NCBI RefSeq assembly: GCF_004793765.1 | Contig: NZ_SRYM01000004.1 | Span: 62,001-126,000 of the forward strand | Reading direction: 5' to 3' | Source of the DNA: Parabacteroides distasonis | GTDB lineage: Bacteria > Bacteroidota > Bacteroidia > Bacteroidales > Tannerellaceae | DNA: 64,000 bases | Shown here: positions 16,330 through 24,977 of the stretch, in pieces | How the letters are laid out: the number at the start of each line of letters is the position of its first letter | How positions within the stretch are numbered: the stretch's first letter is position 1 | Notes under the pieces: model-generated | Databases searched by the model: none | What the model saw: only the letters and a program-made list of their open reading frames with translations | What the model was told of the DNA's origin: nothing | Translations under genes and position numbers: made by a program

Positions 16330-19300
16330 ATGAATAAATATTGTATAATGGTATCACTCTTGTTGTCGACCTCTCTTCTTGTTTCGGCGGGTCCGAAGCA
16401 AAAGAAGGTGGATAATTGGATTGACGCTGCGGTAAAGCAAAAGTCTGAGCTTCGTGCCTCTTTGGTGAAGGCGAACATGCCGATCATGTCCGCTTGGATC
16501 AAGGCGAAGCAGAAGGCTGTCCCGATGTCCGCCGATTTGACGGGTCAGGATCAGTTGGTACTTGTTACGGCCGCCGGACCAGATGGTACGGATTGGGATT
16601 GGGGTACATGGGCGAATGCCCGTTTAATCAAGGCGGACGGTAGTTCGGTTTGGTTGGATGAGTTAGATCCTGATTATTGGGTTTCTGGCTCGGGCAGTAT
16701 CCGCAAGAATACGGATTTATACGGGAATCCTTTGTTGATCGGCGGTAAGAAATACGATCATAGCGTATTATGCCATGCCAATGGCGTGATGGTGTACAAT
16801 ATCAATAAGGAATATGTACGCTTTGAGGCTGAGGTGGGTTTGGCCGATCAGTCGACGGTAGGTAGTGTATTTTTCCGTATCATGAATGTTTTCCCGAAGG
16901 AGGAGGCCGCACGCTTGCTAGCCGCTTATCCGAAGGAATTAGGAGCCTTAAACGCTAATATCGATGGGTTGGAGAATTGGTTGACTGCTGGCGACGCTTC
17001 CGCAGAGCGTGATATTGTCTTGAATCTGGCTTCTCGTCTGAAAGACGCTGCGTATATAAAGAACGCTGTTAAGCAGATCGAGATGGAAAAAGATATCGAT
17101 ACTCAGATCCGTGAGTACTTGAAACTTTATGAGAAAACTCAACGGATCTGTAATTTGCAGAGCGACTTGGATTGGTTGAATATGGAGGCGATTCGTTTGG
17201 CTTTCAACGATATGAAAAAGCTGAAAGGTTTCGATGCCACTAAGTATCAGCCGGTTTTGGATGAGCTGGAACAACAAGTAAAGAAAGGTTTCGATGGTAT
17301 TTATAGTGGTGATGAGACCGCTTTGGTTAATGCCGAGAAAGCGATCGCAAATAAACGTATGATCTTGTTGGCGAACCCGTTCTTGGATGGTGATAAAGTT
17401 TTGGCTGCCCGCTTTAAATTAGGTGTAAACGCTCATAAGGCAATGGCCCCGGATTTGGGTACGCAGGGTAATAACTGGAGCAACCAAGAGTCCGCCCGCC
17501 GTATGGGATTTGACGCCGATATCGTGGAGCTGAGTAATCTACGGGGGGAGGATGTACAGGTACGGTCGATCTATAAACCAGAAAACGGTTCCTCTATCGC
17601 TGACTTGCGGATGCATTGGGATGGCGATCGTGCGATGTTTACTCAGACGATGCCCGATAAGCGTTGGAATATATTTGAGGTGAATTTGGATGGCTCGGGC
17701 TTTAAGCAATTAATACATAACGAGGAGCCGGATCTGGAGTTTTATGATGGAACCTACTTACCGGACGGACGTATTATCGCTAACTCGAATATCGGTTATC
17801 AAGGCGTGCCTTGTGTAAGCGGTGATGATCCTGTCGGCAATATGGTACTTTATACGCCGGATACGAAGAACTTGCGCCGTCTGACTTTCGATCAAGACGC
17901 GAACTGGAACCCCGTAGTGATGAATAACGGTCGTGTGATGTACACGCGTTGGGAGTACACGGACTTGACGCACTATTATTCCCGTATCGTGATGAACATG
18001 AATCCGGATGGTACGGAGCAGAAAGCGCTGTATGGTAGCGGATCGATGTTCCCGAACAGTACGTTCGATATCCAGCCGTTGCCGGGCCACGGTTCCGCTT
18101 TCGTGGGAATTATCTCCGGTCACCATGGTATTGCCCGTTCCGGTCGTTTGATCGTGTTCGATCCGGCGAAAGCCCGTAAAGGCGCCGCTGGTATGGTACA
18201 GGAGATCCCGTATCGTAACCGGCCGATCGTGGAGGAGATTAAGGATGAGTTGGTAAATGGCGTATGGCCGCAGTTTATCAAACCGACTCCGCTGAATGAT
18301 AAATATTTCTTGGTGGCCGCTAAATTAGATCCACAGGATTTATGGGGTATCTATTTGGTGGACGTATTCGATAACGTGACTTGTTTGCGTAAGGTAGAGG
18401 GTGAGGGCTATATCAGTCCGGTTGCCGTACGTAAGACACAGACTCCTCCGGCTATTCCGGACCGTGTGAAATTGAATGACAAAGAGGCTACGGTCTTTAT
18501 TCAGGATATTTACGAGGGAGAGGGTTTGAGAGGCATTCCCCGGGGTACGGTTAAGTCTCTTCGTCTGCACGCTTATGAGTATGCTTACGTGAAGACTACC
18601 TCCGATCATAACTGGCATGGAATCCAGTCCGGTTGGGACATCAAGCGTATGTTGGGTACAGTACCGGTAGAAGAGGATGGCTCCGCTATCTTCAAGATCC
18701 CGGCGAATACGCCGATCTCTATCCAGCCGTTAGACAAAGACGGAGTGGCTATCCAGTGGATGCGTAGCTGGTTGACCGGTCAGCCGGGCGAGGTGGTATC
18801 TTGTATCGGTTGCCATGAGGACCAGAACCAGATTCCTATCCCGAAACGTGTGATGGCTTCGCAGAAAGCCCCGCATGCGTTGACTCCGCCGGAAGGGGGT
18901 ACTCGTTCGTTCACGTTCGATCTAGAGATCCAACCGATCTTAGATCGTGCCTGTGTCGCTTGCCATAATGGTGAGGGTAAGGCTTTCGACTTGCGTGGGG
19001 GCAAGAAGGATAAATTAGGTTATGGCACTTCTTACTTGAATCTGCATCCGTATGTACACCGTCAAGGTGGCGAGGGTGATATGGTGGTTCTTCAACCGTA
19101 TGAATATCATCCGAACACGAGTGAACTGGTTCGTATGTTGAAGAAAGGGCACTTTAACGTGCAACTGACGGATAAAGAGTGGAAAACCCTTTATAACTGG
19201 ATTGATTACAACGCTCCGGATAAGGGTTATTTCAACGCAAATGTGCTTTCGAAGGATATCATCCCGTATCAAGGCTTCGACCAGATCAAGCGCCGTAAAG

Positions 19301-20334
19301 AGTTGACGGATAAGTATGCGAATGGCGCAGGAGTGGATTGGAAGAAAGAGATCTCCGATTATGCCGCTTACTTGAAGGGTAAAGGTGAGATCAAACCGGA
19401 GATGCCGGAGAAATTGGCTCCTGTCAAGGAAAAAGAGTTGAAGGTGAAAGGTTGGCCTTTTGATGCGGACCGGATCAAGGCTATGTTGGCCGACGAGAAG
19501 GAAACCCGTAAGGAGATTGAGTTGGCTCCGGGTATCAAGATGTCATTTGTTCGCATTCCGGCCGGACAATTCGTGATGGGTAGCTATCGTGGGCAATCCG
19601 ATACTCGTCCAACGGCGAAAGTGAAGATTGACAAAGCTTTCTGGATGGGTGAGTTGGAGGTTACGAACCAGCAATTCAACGTGATTTTCCCGGATCACGA
19701 CAGCCGTTTCGTGGATCAGCAATGGAAGGATCACGTGGTTCAAGGATATCCTGCTAATAAACCGGAGCAACCGGTAATCCGTGTAAGTTACAATGACGCT
19801 ATAAATTATTGTAAGAAGCTGAGTGAGAAAACAGGCTTGAACATCACGCTTCCGACCGAGGCGCAATGGGAATGGGCTTGTCGTGCCGGCAGCGATCAGG
19901 ATTTCTGGTATGGCGATATGAATGCAGACTTCGGCAAAAAGGATAACCTAGCCGACGTAACCACGCTCCTGCTTGCCGTAAGCGGTATTGACCCGCAACC
20001 GATGCCTAAGACTTCTTATTGGTACAAGTACTATACTTACTTACCGAAAGAGGAAGGCGTGGATGATGGCAATTTGGTTCAAGTGGGTGGTAAGCAATAT
20101 GAGGCGAATCCGTTTGGTTTGTATTGCATGCACGGTAACGTGGCGGAATGGACACGTTCAGATTACTTGCCTTATCCTTACAACGAGAAATCGAAAGAGG
20201 TTTCCGAGTATAAGGTGGTTCGTGGCGGTTCTTATATCGAGCGACCGAAATTCTCGACGGCTTATACCCGTAAGGGATATTATCCGTACCAACGTGTGTT
20301 CAACGTAGGCTTCCGGGTAATTATTGAGGACTAA
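16330..20334 (+). CDS. Giant secreted NPCBM / TolB-propeller / cytochrome c / FGE-like fusion protein
   Basis: This 1,334-residue protein has a signal peptide (about 1-20). The domains, in order, are: an NPCBM-like carbohydrate-binding region (about 70-190, WDWGTWANARLIKADGSSVW and DHSVLCHANG); a helical stretch (about 195-345); a TolB/WD-like propeller (about 400-690); a cytochrome c region with two haem motifs (C825-I-G-C828-H829 and C875-V-A-C878-H879, within a PSD1-like context EIQPILDRACVACHNGEG); and a C-terminal formylglycine-generating-enzyme-like domain (about 1070-1334, IPAGQFVMGSY, NVAEWTRSDY, VVRGGSY). The active cysteine pair of true FGEs is absent after VVRGGSY, so this domain is probably structural or binding. 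The parts suggest a surface or periplasmic sugar-oxidising or electron-transfer protein. Its specific substrate is unknown. Confidence 0.85.
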   Translation: MNKYCIMVSLLLSTSLLVSAGPKQKKVDNWIDAAVKQKSELRASLVKANMPIMSAWIKAKQKAVPMSADLTGQDQLVLVTAAGPDGTDWDWGTWANARLIKADGSSVWLDELDPDYWVSGSGSIRKNTDLYGNPLLIGGKKYDHSVLCHANGVMVYNINKEYVRFEAEVGLADQSTVGSVFFRIMNVFPKEEAARLLAAYPKELGALNANIDGLENWLTAGDASAERDIVLNLASRLKDAAYIKNAVKQIEMEKDIDTQIREYLKLYEKTQRICNLQSDLDWLNMEAIRLAFNDMKKLKGFDATKYQPVLDELEQQVKKGFDGIYSGDETALVNAEKAIANKRMILLANPFLDGDKVLAARFKLGVNAHKAMAPDLGTQGNNWSNQESARRMGFDADIVELSNLRGEDVQVRSIYKPENGSSIADLRMHWDGDRAMFTQTMPDKRWNIFEVNLDGSGFKQLIHNEEPDLEFYDGTYLPDGRIIANSNIGYQGVPCVSGDDPVGNMVLYTPDTKNLRRLTFDQDANWNPVVMNNGRVMYTRWEYTDLTHYYSRIVMNMNPDGTEQKALYGSGSMFPNSTFDIQPLPGHGSAFVGIISGHHGIARSGRLIVFDPAKARKGAAGMVQEIPYRNRPIVEEIKDELVNGVWPQFIKPTPLNDKYFLVAAKLDPQDLWGIYLVDVFDNVTCLRKVEGEGYISPVAVRKTQTPPAIPDRVKLNDKEATVFIQDIYEGEGLRGIPRGTVKSLRLHAYEYAYVKTTSDHNWHGIQSGWDIKRMLGTVPVEEDGSAIFKIPANTPISIQPLDKDGVAIQWMRSWLTGQPGEVVSCIGCHEDQNQIPIPKRVMASQKAPHALTPPEGGTRSFTFDLEIQPILDRACVACHNGEGKAFDLRGGKKDKLGYGTSYLNLHPYVHRQGGEGDMVVLQPYEYHPNTSELVRMLKKGHFNVQLTDKEWKTLYNWIDYNAPDKGYFNANVLSKDIIPYQGFDQIKRRKELTDKYANGAGVDWKKEISDYAAYLKGKGEIKPEMPEKLAPVKEKELKVKGWPFDADRIKAMLADEKETRKEIELAPGIKMSFVRIPAGQFVMGSYRGQSDTRPTAKVKIDKAFWMGELEVTNQQFNVIFPDHDSRFVDQQWKDHVVQGYPANKPEQPVIRVSYNDAINYCKKLSEKTGLNITLPTEAQWEWACRAGSDQDFWYGDMNADFGKKDNLADVTTLLLAVSGIDPQPMPKTSYWYKYYTYLPKEEGVDDGNLVQVGGKQYEANPFGLYCMHGNVAEWTRSDYLPYPYNEKSKEVSEYKVVRGGSYIERPKFSTAYTRKGYYPYQRVFNVGFRVIIED

Positions 20335-20373
20335 TAGACAAGGTCTATTTATTGATAAATAACATGGATGCGG

Positions 20374-20421
20374 CAAATTAATCGCCGATTCTTTCAAAAA
20401 TGATTAATTTGCGTACATTTG
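20374..20421 (+). promoter_or_regulatory. Inverted repeat and -7 box before ccsBA
   Basis: An 11-bp perfect inverted repeat (gcaaattaatc at 20374-20384, complement at 20402-20412) lies between the large haem protein and ccsBA. It is followed at once by TACATTTG (20414-20421), an exact -7 box. The repeat spans where the -33 region would be, so it could be an operator or a weak terminator. The -7 box decides that the ATG at 20451 is the real ccsBA start. Confidence 0.5.
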
Positions 20422-20450
20422 TCGCATCAGTGTTATTAATAAATGAGCAA

Positions 20451-22898
20451 ATGAAAACTCTAGAAAGATTTATCTCTTCTTCCGTGACGACTATCGTCCT
20501 TCTATTGATCTACGCCTTTGGCTTGGCTATCGCTACTTTTATAGAGAAGTATCATGGTACTGCCGCCGCTAAAGCGATGATTTACTATTCTCCTGTATTT
20601 TTCTTACTCCAATTCTTATTGGTAGCTAATTTCGTGGCTATCGTTATCAAGCACCAGTTACTTAAGCGGCGTAAATGGGGATTGATGGTCACCCATGCCG
20701 CCTTTATTGTCATCCTTCTGGGCACCCTTGTTTCCCACCTTTTCGGCGAGGAAGGAATCCTTCACCTGCGTGAGGGAGAGGCTAGCGATCGTATCATGAT
20801 CCGTACCTCGGACCAGACTCTCTATCATACGCTTCCTTTTAGCGTAGAACTCGTGAAATTTACCTTAACCCGCTATCCCGGCTCTGCCAGTCCCTCCGCT
20901 TATGAGAGTGAGTTGCTGGTACATGTAGATGGACAGACTTGCCATGCCCGGGTATATATGAATAATGTATTAGACGTGAAAGGCTATCGTTTCTTCCAAG
21001 CCTCCTATGATCCGGATGAGCAAGGTACGGTACTTTCCGTGAATCGAGATGTGGCCGGAAGGAATATTACATATACCGGCTACGTGATTTTAGTGATCGG
21101 CTTCATACTTTGCTTGGTAGGTAAAAACTCCCGCTTCATGAAATTAAGTCGACTGTTGAAAGATTTAAGATCGGGCGCTCGTAAAACGATCCTGTTAGTT
21201 GCGGTTCTTCTTTTCGTAGGAGGCTTGCGGGCGCAAGGTGCGGCTGCTCCCGAGATGAAGGAAGTCATACAGAAATATACGATAAGTCCGGAACATGCCT
21301 CTAAGTTCGGTGCGTTGCCGATCCAGTCGGTAAGCGGACGTATGTTACCAATCAATACATTCTCTTCCGAGGTACTTCGAAAGTTGCATAAATCGGATCA
21401 GTTCGGTTCCTTGAACTCTGATCAGTTCTTGTTGAGTGTCTTGGCTATGCCGGATATGTGGGTCCGGGTGCCGTTTATCGCCTTGTCTAATAGTGAGCTG
21501 GCTAATTATTACGACCTTACGGATAAGGATTGCGCCTATATAGAGGTATTCGATAGTAACGGACGCTATAAATTGCAAGAGAAGCTGGAAGAGGCCTACA
21601 ATAAAATGCCAGCGGAGCGTACCCGCTTCGATAAAGACTTGATCAAGCTGGATGAGCAGGTAAATATCTTCCATCAATTGATCAATTACCAGATGTTAAA
21701 CCTTTTCCCGAAAGAGGACGACCCGGATCACAAATGGTATGCGCCGGGCGATGATTTATCGGCGTTTTCTGGAAAGGACTCCATGTTCGTTACCCACATT
21801 ATGGGTTGGTATTTATCGGAGGTACAGGAAGGGTTGAAGAGCGGTGATTGGGAGAAAGCGGACGAGGTGATCGGAATGATCCATACGTATCAGCAAGCCA
21901 AGAATAAGACGGTAGACATTCGCCCTGAGAAAATACAGGCCGAGATTAAATATAATCAAATGGATGTATTCCGGCAATGTAAGAAAGGGTACTTGATTTT
22001 GGGAGGCTTGTTGCTAGTCTTCGCTTTCGTGGCCTTATTCAAGAAGGAAAAATGGGTTACCTATACGACTTGGGTATTGAGTCTGGGCATTTTGGCCGTA
22101 TTCGTTTTCCATATGTATGGGATGGGAATGCGGTGGTATATCGCAGGTTACGCCCCTTGGAGCAATTCGTACGAGACGATGGTTTATGTGGCTTGGGCTA
22201 CGGTGTTCGCCGGGTTGTTGTTCGTACGCAAGAGTACTCTTACGTTTGCGTTGGCTACTTTATTCGGGGGGATCATCTTGTTTGTGTCCGGCTTGAGTTG
22301 GATGGACCCGCAGATCAATCCGCTGGTTCCGGTCTTGAAATCCCCATGGTTGATGTTCCATGTGGCGGTTATCGTGGGGGCTTACGGTTTCTTCGGCATT
22401 AGCTGTCTGATCGGCTTGACGAATCTGGTGATGATGAGCGTAAGCGGGGAGAAGAACAGCGTGATGCTCAAAGACCGGGTACGGGAATTGAGTATCGTGA
22501 ACGAGATGTCACTTTGGATCGGGTTGGCCCTGATGACGATCGGTACTTTCTTGGGAGCGGTCTGGGCGAATGAGTCGTGGGGACGTTATTGGGGCTGGGA
22601 CCCGAAGGAGACGTGGGCGTTGATTACGATGGTGATATATGTGATCGTGACGCATCTTCGCTTGATACCGAAATGTAATAACCTGTGGCTGTTTAATTTC
22701 ACGTCTATTTTGGCCTTCTATTCGGTGTTGATGACTTTCTTCGGCGTGAATTATTTCTTGAGTGGCATGCACTCCTATGGCCAGAATGACAACGTGAACG
22801 GGATATTTATTTATCTTTATCTGTCGATCATCCTAGTATTGGGAGCTGGCTTTATATCCTATCGGAACAGAACGAATTTTAATAATATAATTGTCTAA
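20451..22898 (+). CDS. ccsBA: Cytochrome c synthase, ResB-CcsA fusion (system II)
   Basis: This 815-residue integral membrane protein moves haem across the inner membrane and attaches it to CxxCH motifs of exported cytochromes. The N-terminal third is ResB/CcsB-like, with membrane segments at about residues 10-30, 45-65 and 75-95 followed by a periplasmic domain. The C-terminal third is CcsA, with several membrane helices and the haem-handling signature WGWDPKETWALI. A frame opens earlier at 20400, but the promoter box at 20414-20421 rules that start out. Its place between two multi-haem-motif proteins and the sugar-phosphate genes suggests that it serves this block's cytochromes. Confidence 0.93.
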   Translation: MKTLERFISSSVTTIVLLLIYAFGLAIATFIEKYHGTAAAKAMIYYSPVFFLLQFLLVANFVAIVIKHQLLKRRKWGLMVTHAAFIVILLGTLVSHLFGEEGILHLREGEASDRIMIRTSDQTLYHTLPFSVELVKFTLTRYPGSASPSAYESELLVHVDGQTCHARVYMNNVLDVKGYRFFQASYDPDEQGTVLSVNRDVAGRNITYTGYVILVIGFILCLVGKNSRFMKLSRLLKDLRSGARKTILLVAVLLFVGGLRAQGAAAPEMKEVIQKYTISPEHASKFGALPIQSVSGRMLPINTFSSEVLRKLHKSDQFGSLNSDQFLLSVLAMPDMWVRVPFIALSNSELANYYDLTDKDCAYIEVFDSNGRYKLQEKLEEAYNKMPAERTRFDKDLIKLDEQVNIFHQLINYQMLNLFPKEDDPDHKWYAPGDDLSAFSGKDSMFVTHIMGWYLSEVQEGLKSGDWEKADEVIGMIHTYQQAKNKTVDIRPEKIQAEIKYNQMDVFRQCKKGYLILGGLLLVFAFVALFKKEKWVTYTTWVLSLGILAVFVFHMYGMGMRWYIAGYAPWSNSYETMVYVAWATVFAGLLFVRKSTLTFALATLFGGIILFVSGLSWMDPQINPLVPVLKSPWLMFHVAVIVGAYGFFGISCLIGLTNLVMMSVSGEKNSVMLKDRVRELSIVNEMSLWIGLALMTIGTFLGAVWANESWGRYWGWDPKETWALITMVIYVIVTHLRLIPKCNNLWLFNFTSILAFYSVLMTFFGVNYFLSGMHSYGQNDNVNGIFIYLYLSIILVLGAGFISYRNRTNFNNIIV

Positions 22899-22916
22899 CT
22901 ATAAATTGAATAGATC

Positions 22917-23231
22917 ATGAGAACATTTAATCACGTAGGAATTGTCACTACGGAAAGTAAAGAAGGGGCGGTTTATAACGAAGGCCTGAGTGTATGGTTG
23001 ACGGATTACAGCAAGAGTCCGAACCGGATCGAGTTCTTGAAATTCGAGAAAGGCAGCTGCCTACCGGAGTTGGTACAGACCAATGGCCATATCGCTTATA
23101 CGGTTCCTTGTTTGGAAAAAGAGTTGGAAGGTAAGAAGGTAATCTTCGGTCCGGCTGTTTGCGACGAACACTTGACGATTGCTTTCATTGAGGAAGAAGG
23201 TATCGCTATCGAGATCATGGAACTAAAATAA
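22917..23231 (+). CDS. Small VOC/glyoxalase-fold protein
   Basis: This 104-residue protein begins MRTFNHVGIVT, the opening strand of vicinal-oxygen-chelate proteins, with His6 as a possible metal ligand. A possible second ligand lies in the GHIAYTVP strand, and the protein ends with a Glu-rich strand EGIAIEIMEL. It is half the length of a full two-module VOC enzyme, so it would act as a dimer. It starts 18 nt after ccsBA and 41 nt before dhaK. It may handle a reactive dicarbonyl or triose in the pathway; this is an inference. Confidence 0.7.
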   Translation: MRTFNHVGIVTTESKEGAVYNEGLSVWLTDYSKSPNRIEFLKFEKGSCLPELVQTNGHIAYTVPCLEKELEGKKVIFGPAVCDEHLTIAFIEEEGIAIEIMELK

Positions 23232-23256
23232 TTCGTAAATCAAAATTCATAAATCT

Positions 23257-23264
23257 AAAGGAGG
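23257..23264 (+). promoter_or_regulatory. Strong Shine-Dalgarno before dhaK
   Basis: AAAGGAGG lies 8 nt before the dhaK ATG at 23273, a near-perfect anti-16S match. Most starts in this window, as in Bacteroidetes in general, lack such a site, so this one stands out. Confidence 0.75.
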
Positions 23265-23272
23265 ATAATACC

Positions 23273-24289
23273 ATGTCAGACATCAAGACAAAATTCATAA
23301 ATGATCCTGAGAATATTACGGCAGAGTTATTGGAAGGCTATGTATTTGCGTATTCGAATCAGGTAAAGTTGGCGGCTGAGAATATCGTCGTACGTGCTAA
23401 CCCGAAAGGCAATGATAAAGTAGCGATCGTTACCTTAGGCGGTTCCGGTCATGAGCCTGCCTTGAGCGGTTTCGTAGGAGAGGGCATGTTGGATTGCTCC
23501 GTCGTGGGTGACGTATTCGCCGCTCCGGGTGCCCAACGTTTGTTTCAGGCACTGCAATTGATGGATCGTGAGGCTGGGATCTTGCTGGTCGTATTGAACC
23601 ATTCCGGCGACGTGATGAGTGCTAATATGGCTTGCCAGTTGGCTGCTCGTAAAGGGATTAAGGTGAAAAAATTACTTACGCATGATGATATCAGCGCAGG
23701 TATCGGGGCGAATGTAGACGACCGCCGTGGCTTGGCTGGTTGTGTTCCTTTGTATAAGATATTAGGTGCCGCCGCCGAGGAAGGGAAGTCTTTAGACGAG
23801 TTGATTGAGATAGGTGAGCGCTATAATAAGAACGTGGCTACCTTAGCTGTCGCTATGCGTTCTTGTACGCATCCCCAGAACGGAGGAACGATCACGAATC
23901 TTCCTGATGGAATCATGGAGATCGGTATGGGCCAACATGGCGAAGGTGGCGGTGGACAGAAACCGTTGGTATCCGCCGATGATACGGCAGCGGAGATGAT
24001 AGACTTGCTTTGCCAGCAGTTACAGCCAAAAGCTGGTGATAAGATGTTGTTGATCATTAACGGCGTAGGCGCTACTACCCATATGGAATTGAATATCGTC
24101 TTCCGTAAGGCTTATAAGGAATTAGAGGCTCGTGGCTTACAGGTGGTGGCAAGTCGTATTCAAGAGATCTTGACCGTACAGGAGCAGGCCGGATTCCAGA
24201 TGATTCTAGCTATTTTGGATGAGGATCATATCGATTATTTGAATAACAAACGTGCGGACGCACCTTATTGGACAACCCTAGGTAAATAA
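23273..24289 (+). CDS. dhaK: Dihydroxyacetone kinase, substrate-binding subunit DhaK
   Basis: This 338-residue subunit binds dihydroxyacetone (or a related ketose) covalently through a histidine and presents it for phosphorylation. The N-terminal GGSGHEPALSGFVGEGMLD signature is present. The hemiaminal-forming histidine is His222 in MEIGMGQHGEGGGG. Its partner DhaL starts 8 nt after its stop. No DhaM phosphodonor subunit is encoded nearby. Related kinases in other bacteria accept erythrulose or other short ketoses, so the substrate may not be dihydroxyacetone. Confidence 0.95.
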   Translation: MSDIKTKFINDPENITAELLEGYVFAYSNQVKLAAENIVVRANPKGNDKVAIVTLGGSGHEPALSGFVGEGMLDCSVVGDVFAAPGAQRLFQALQLMDREAGILLVVLNHSGDVMSANMACQLAARKGIKVKKLLTHDDISAGIGANVDDRRGLAGCVPLYKILGAAAEEGKSLDELIEIGERYNKNVATLAVAMRSCTHPQNGGTITNLPDGIMEIGMGQHGEGGGGQKPLVSADDTAAEMIDLLCQQLQPKAGDKMLLIINGVGATTHMELNIVFRKAYKELEARGLQVVASRIQEILTVQEQAGFQMILAILDEDHIDYLNNKRADAPYWTTLGK

Positions 24290-24297
24290 ATATATAT

Positions 24298-24912
24298 ATG
24301 AAACAACTTACTATCGAGGCCTTCAAGGCCATGTTAGACAATGCGCTGAAACAAATCAAGGCACGTGAGGAGGAATTCTCTAAATTGGATGCCGTAATCG
24401 GGGATGGTGATCATGGTACCGCTATCGTTGCCGCTATGACAGCCGTGAATAAAAGCGCTCAGTCCGGAACGGAGTTCAAGCAGATGCTTGGTGATATGGG
24501 TATGGACGTGATGATGGAAGTGAGCGGATCGACGAGTACCTTGCTCGGCGCTTTCTTCTTGGGTATGGGCGACCATGCCGAGGGAACTGAGTTAGATGCT
24601 GCGGGCGTGAAAGCTATGTTTGCCGGTGGTCTGGCGAATGTACAACAACAAACCCAAGCGAAACGAGGTGACAAGACGATGATGGACGCCTTGATTCCGG
24701 CGGTGGAGGCTATGCAGGTTTGTACATCGGATGATATCAAGGAAGTCTTGAATGCTGGCGCTAAAGCGGCGCTTGAGGGAGCGGAGGCTACGGTACCAAT
24801 GAAAGCTAATTTTGGCCGTGCCCGTAACTATGGTGAGCGTTCGATTGGTTTCGCTGATAGTGGGGCTACTTCTTGGAGCTGCATGTTTGCTTCATTTGCA
24901 GAGGCGTTTTAA
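24298..24912 (+). CDS. dhaL: Dihydroxyacetone kinase, nucleotide-binding subunit DhaL
   Basis: This 204-residue all-helical subunit carries the phosphodonor nucleotide. The magnesium/ADP-binding aspartates are in VIGDGDHGTA (Asp36, Asp38), and the second loop is in SGSTSTLLGAFF. It follows dhaK by 8 nt. In PTS-type systems DhaL keeps a bound ADP that DhaM rephosphorylates; without DhaM nearby the pair may use free ATP or borrow a donor encoded elsewhere. A hairpin with a bulge (about 24926-24950) follows before the aldolase gene. Confidence 0.95.
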   Translation: MKQLTIEAFKAMLDNALKQIKAREEEFSKLDAVIGDGDHGTAIVAAMTAVNKSAQSGTEFKQMLGDMGMDVMMEVSGSTSTLLGAFFLGMGDHAEGTELDAAGVKAMFAGGLANVQQQTQAKRGDKTMMDALIPAVEAMQVCTSDDIKEVLNAGAKAALEGAEATVPMKANFGRARNYGERSIGFADSGATSWSCMFASFAEAF

Positions 24913-24977
24913 AATAATAAACCGTAAGACGGGCCACGCCCCGTCTTTACAAAATAAATATATAACGAATAATAAAT

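Noticed and set aside
16330-20334. Sulfatase-activating enzyme from the FGE-like domain
   Set aside because: The catalytic cysteines are missing and no sulfatase gene is adjacent.
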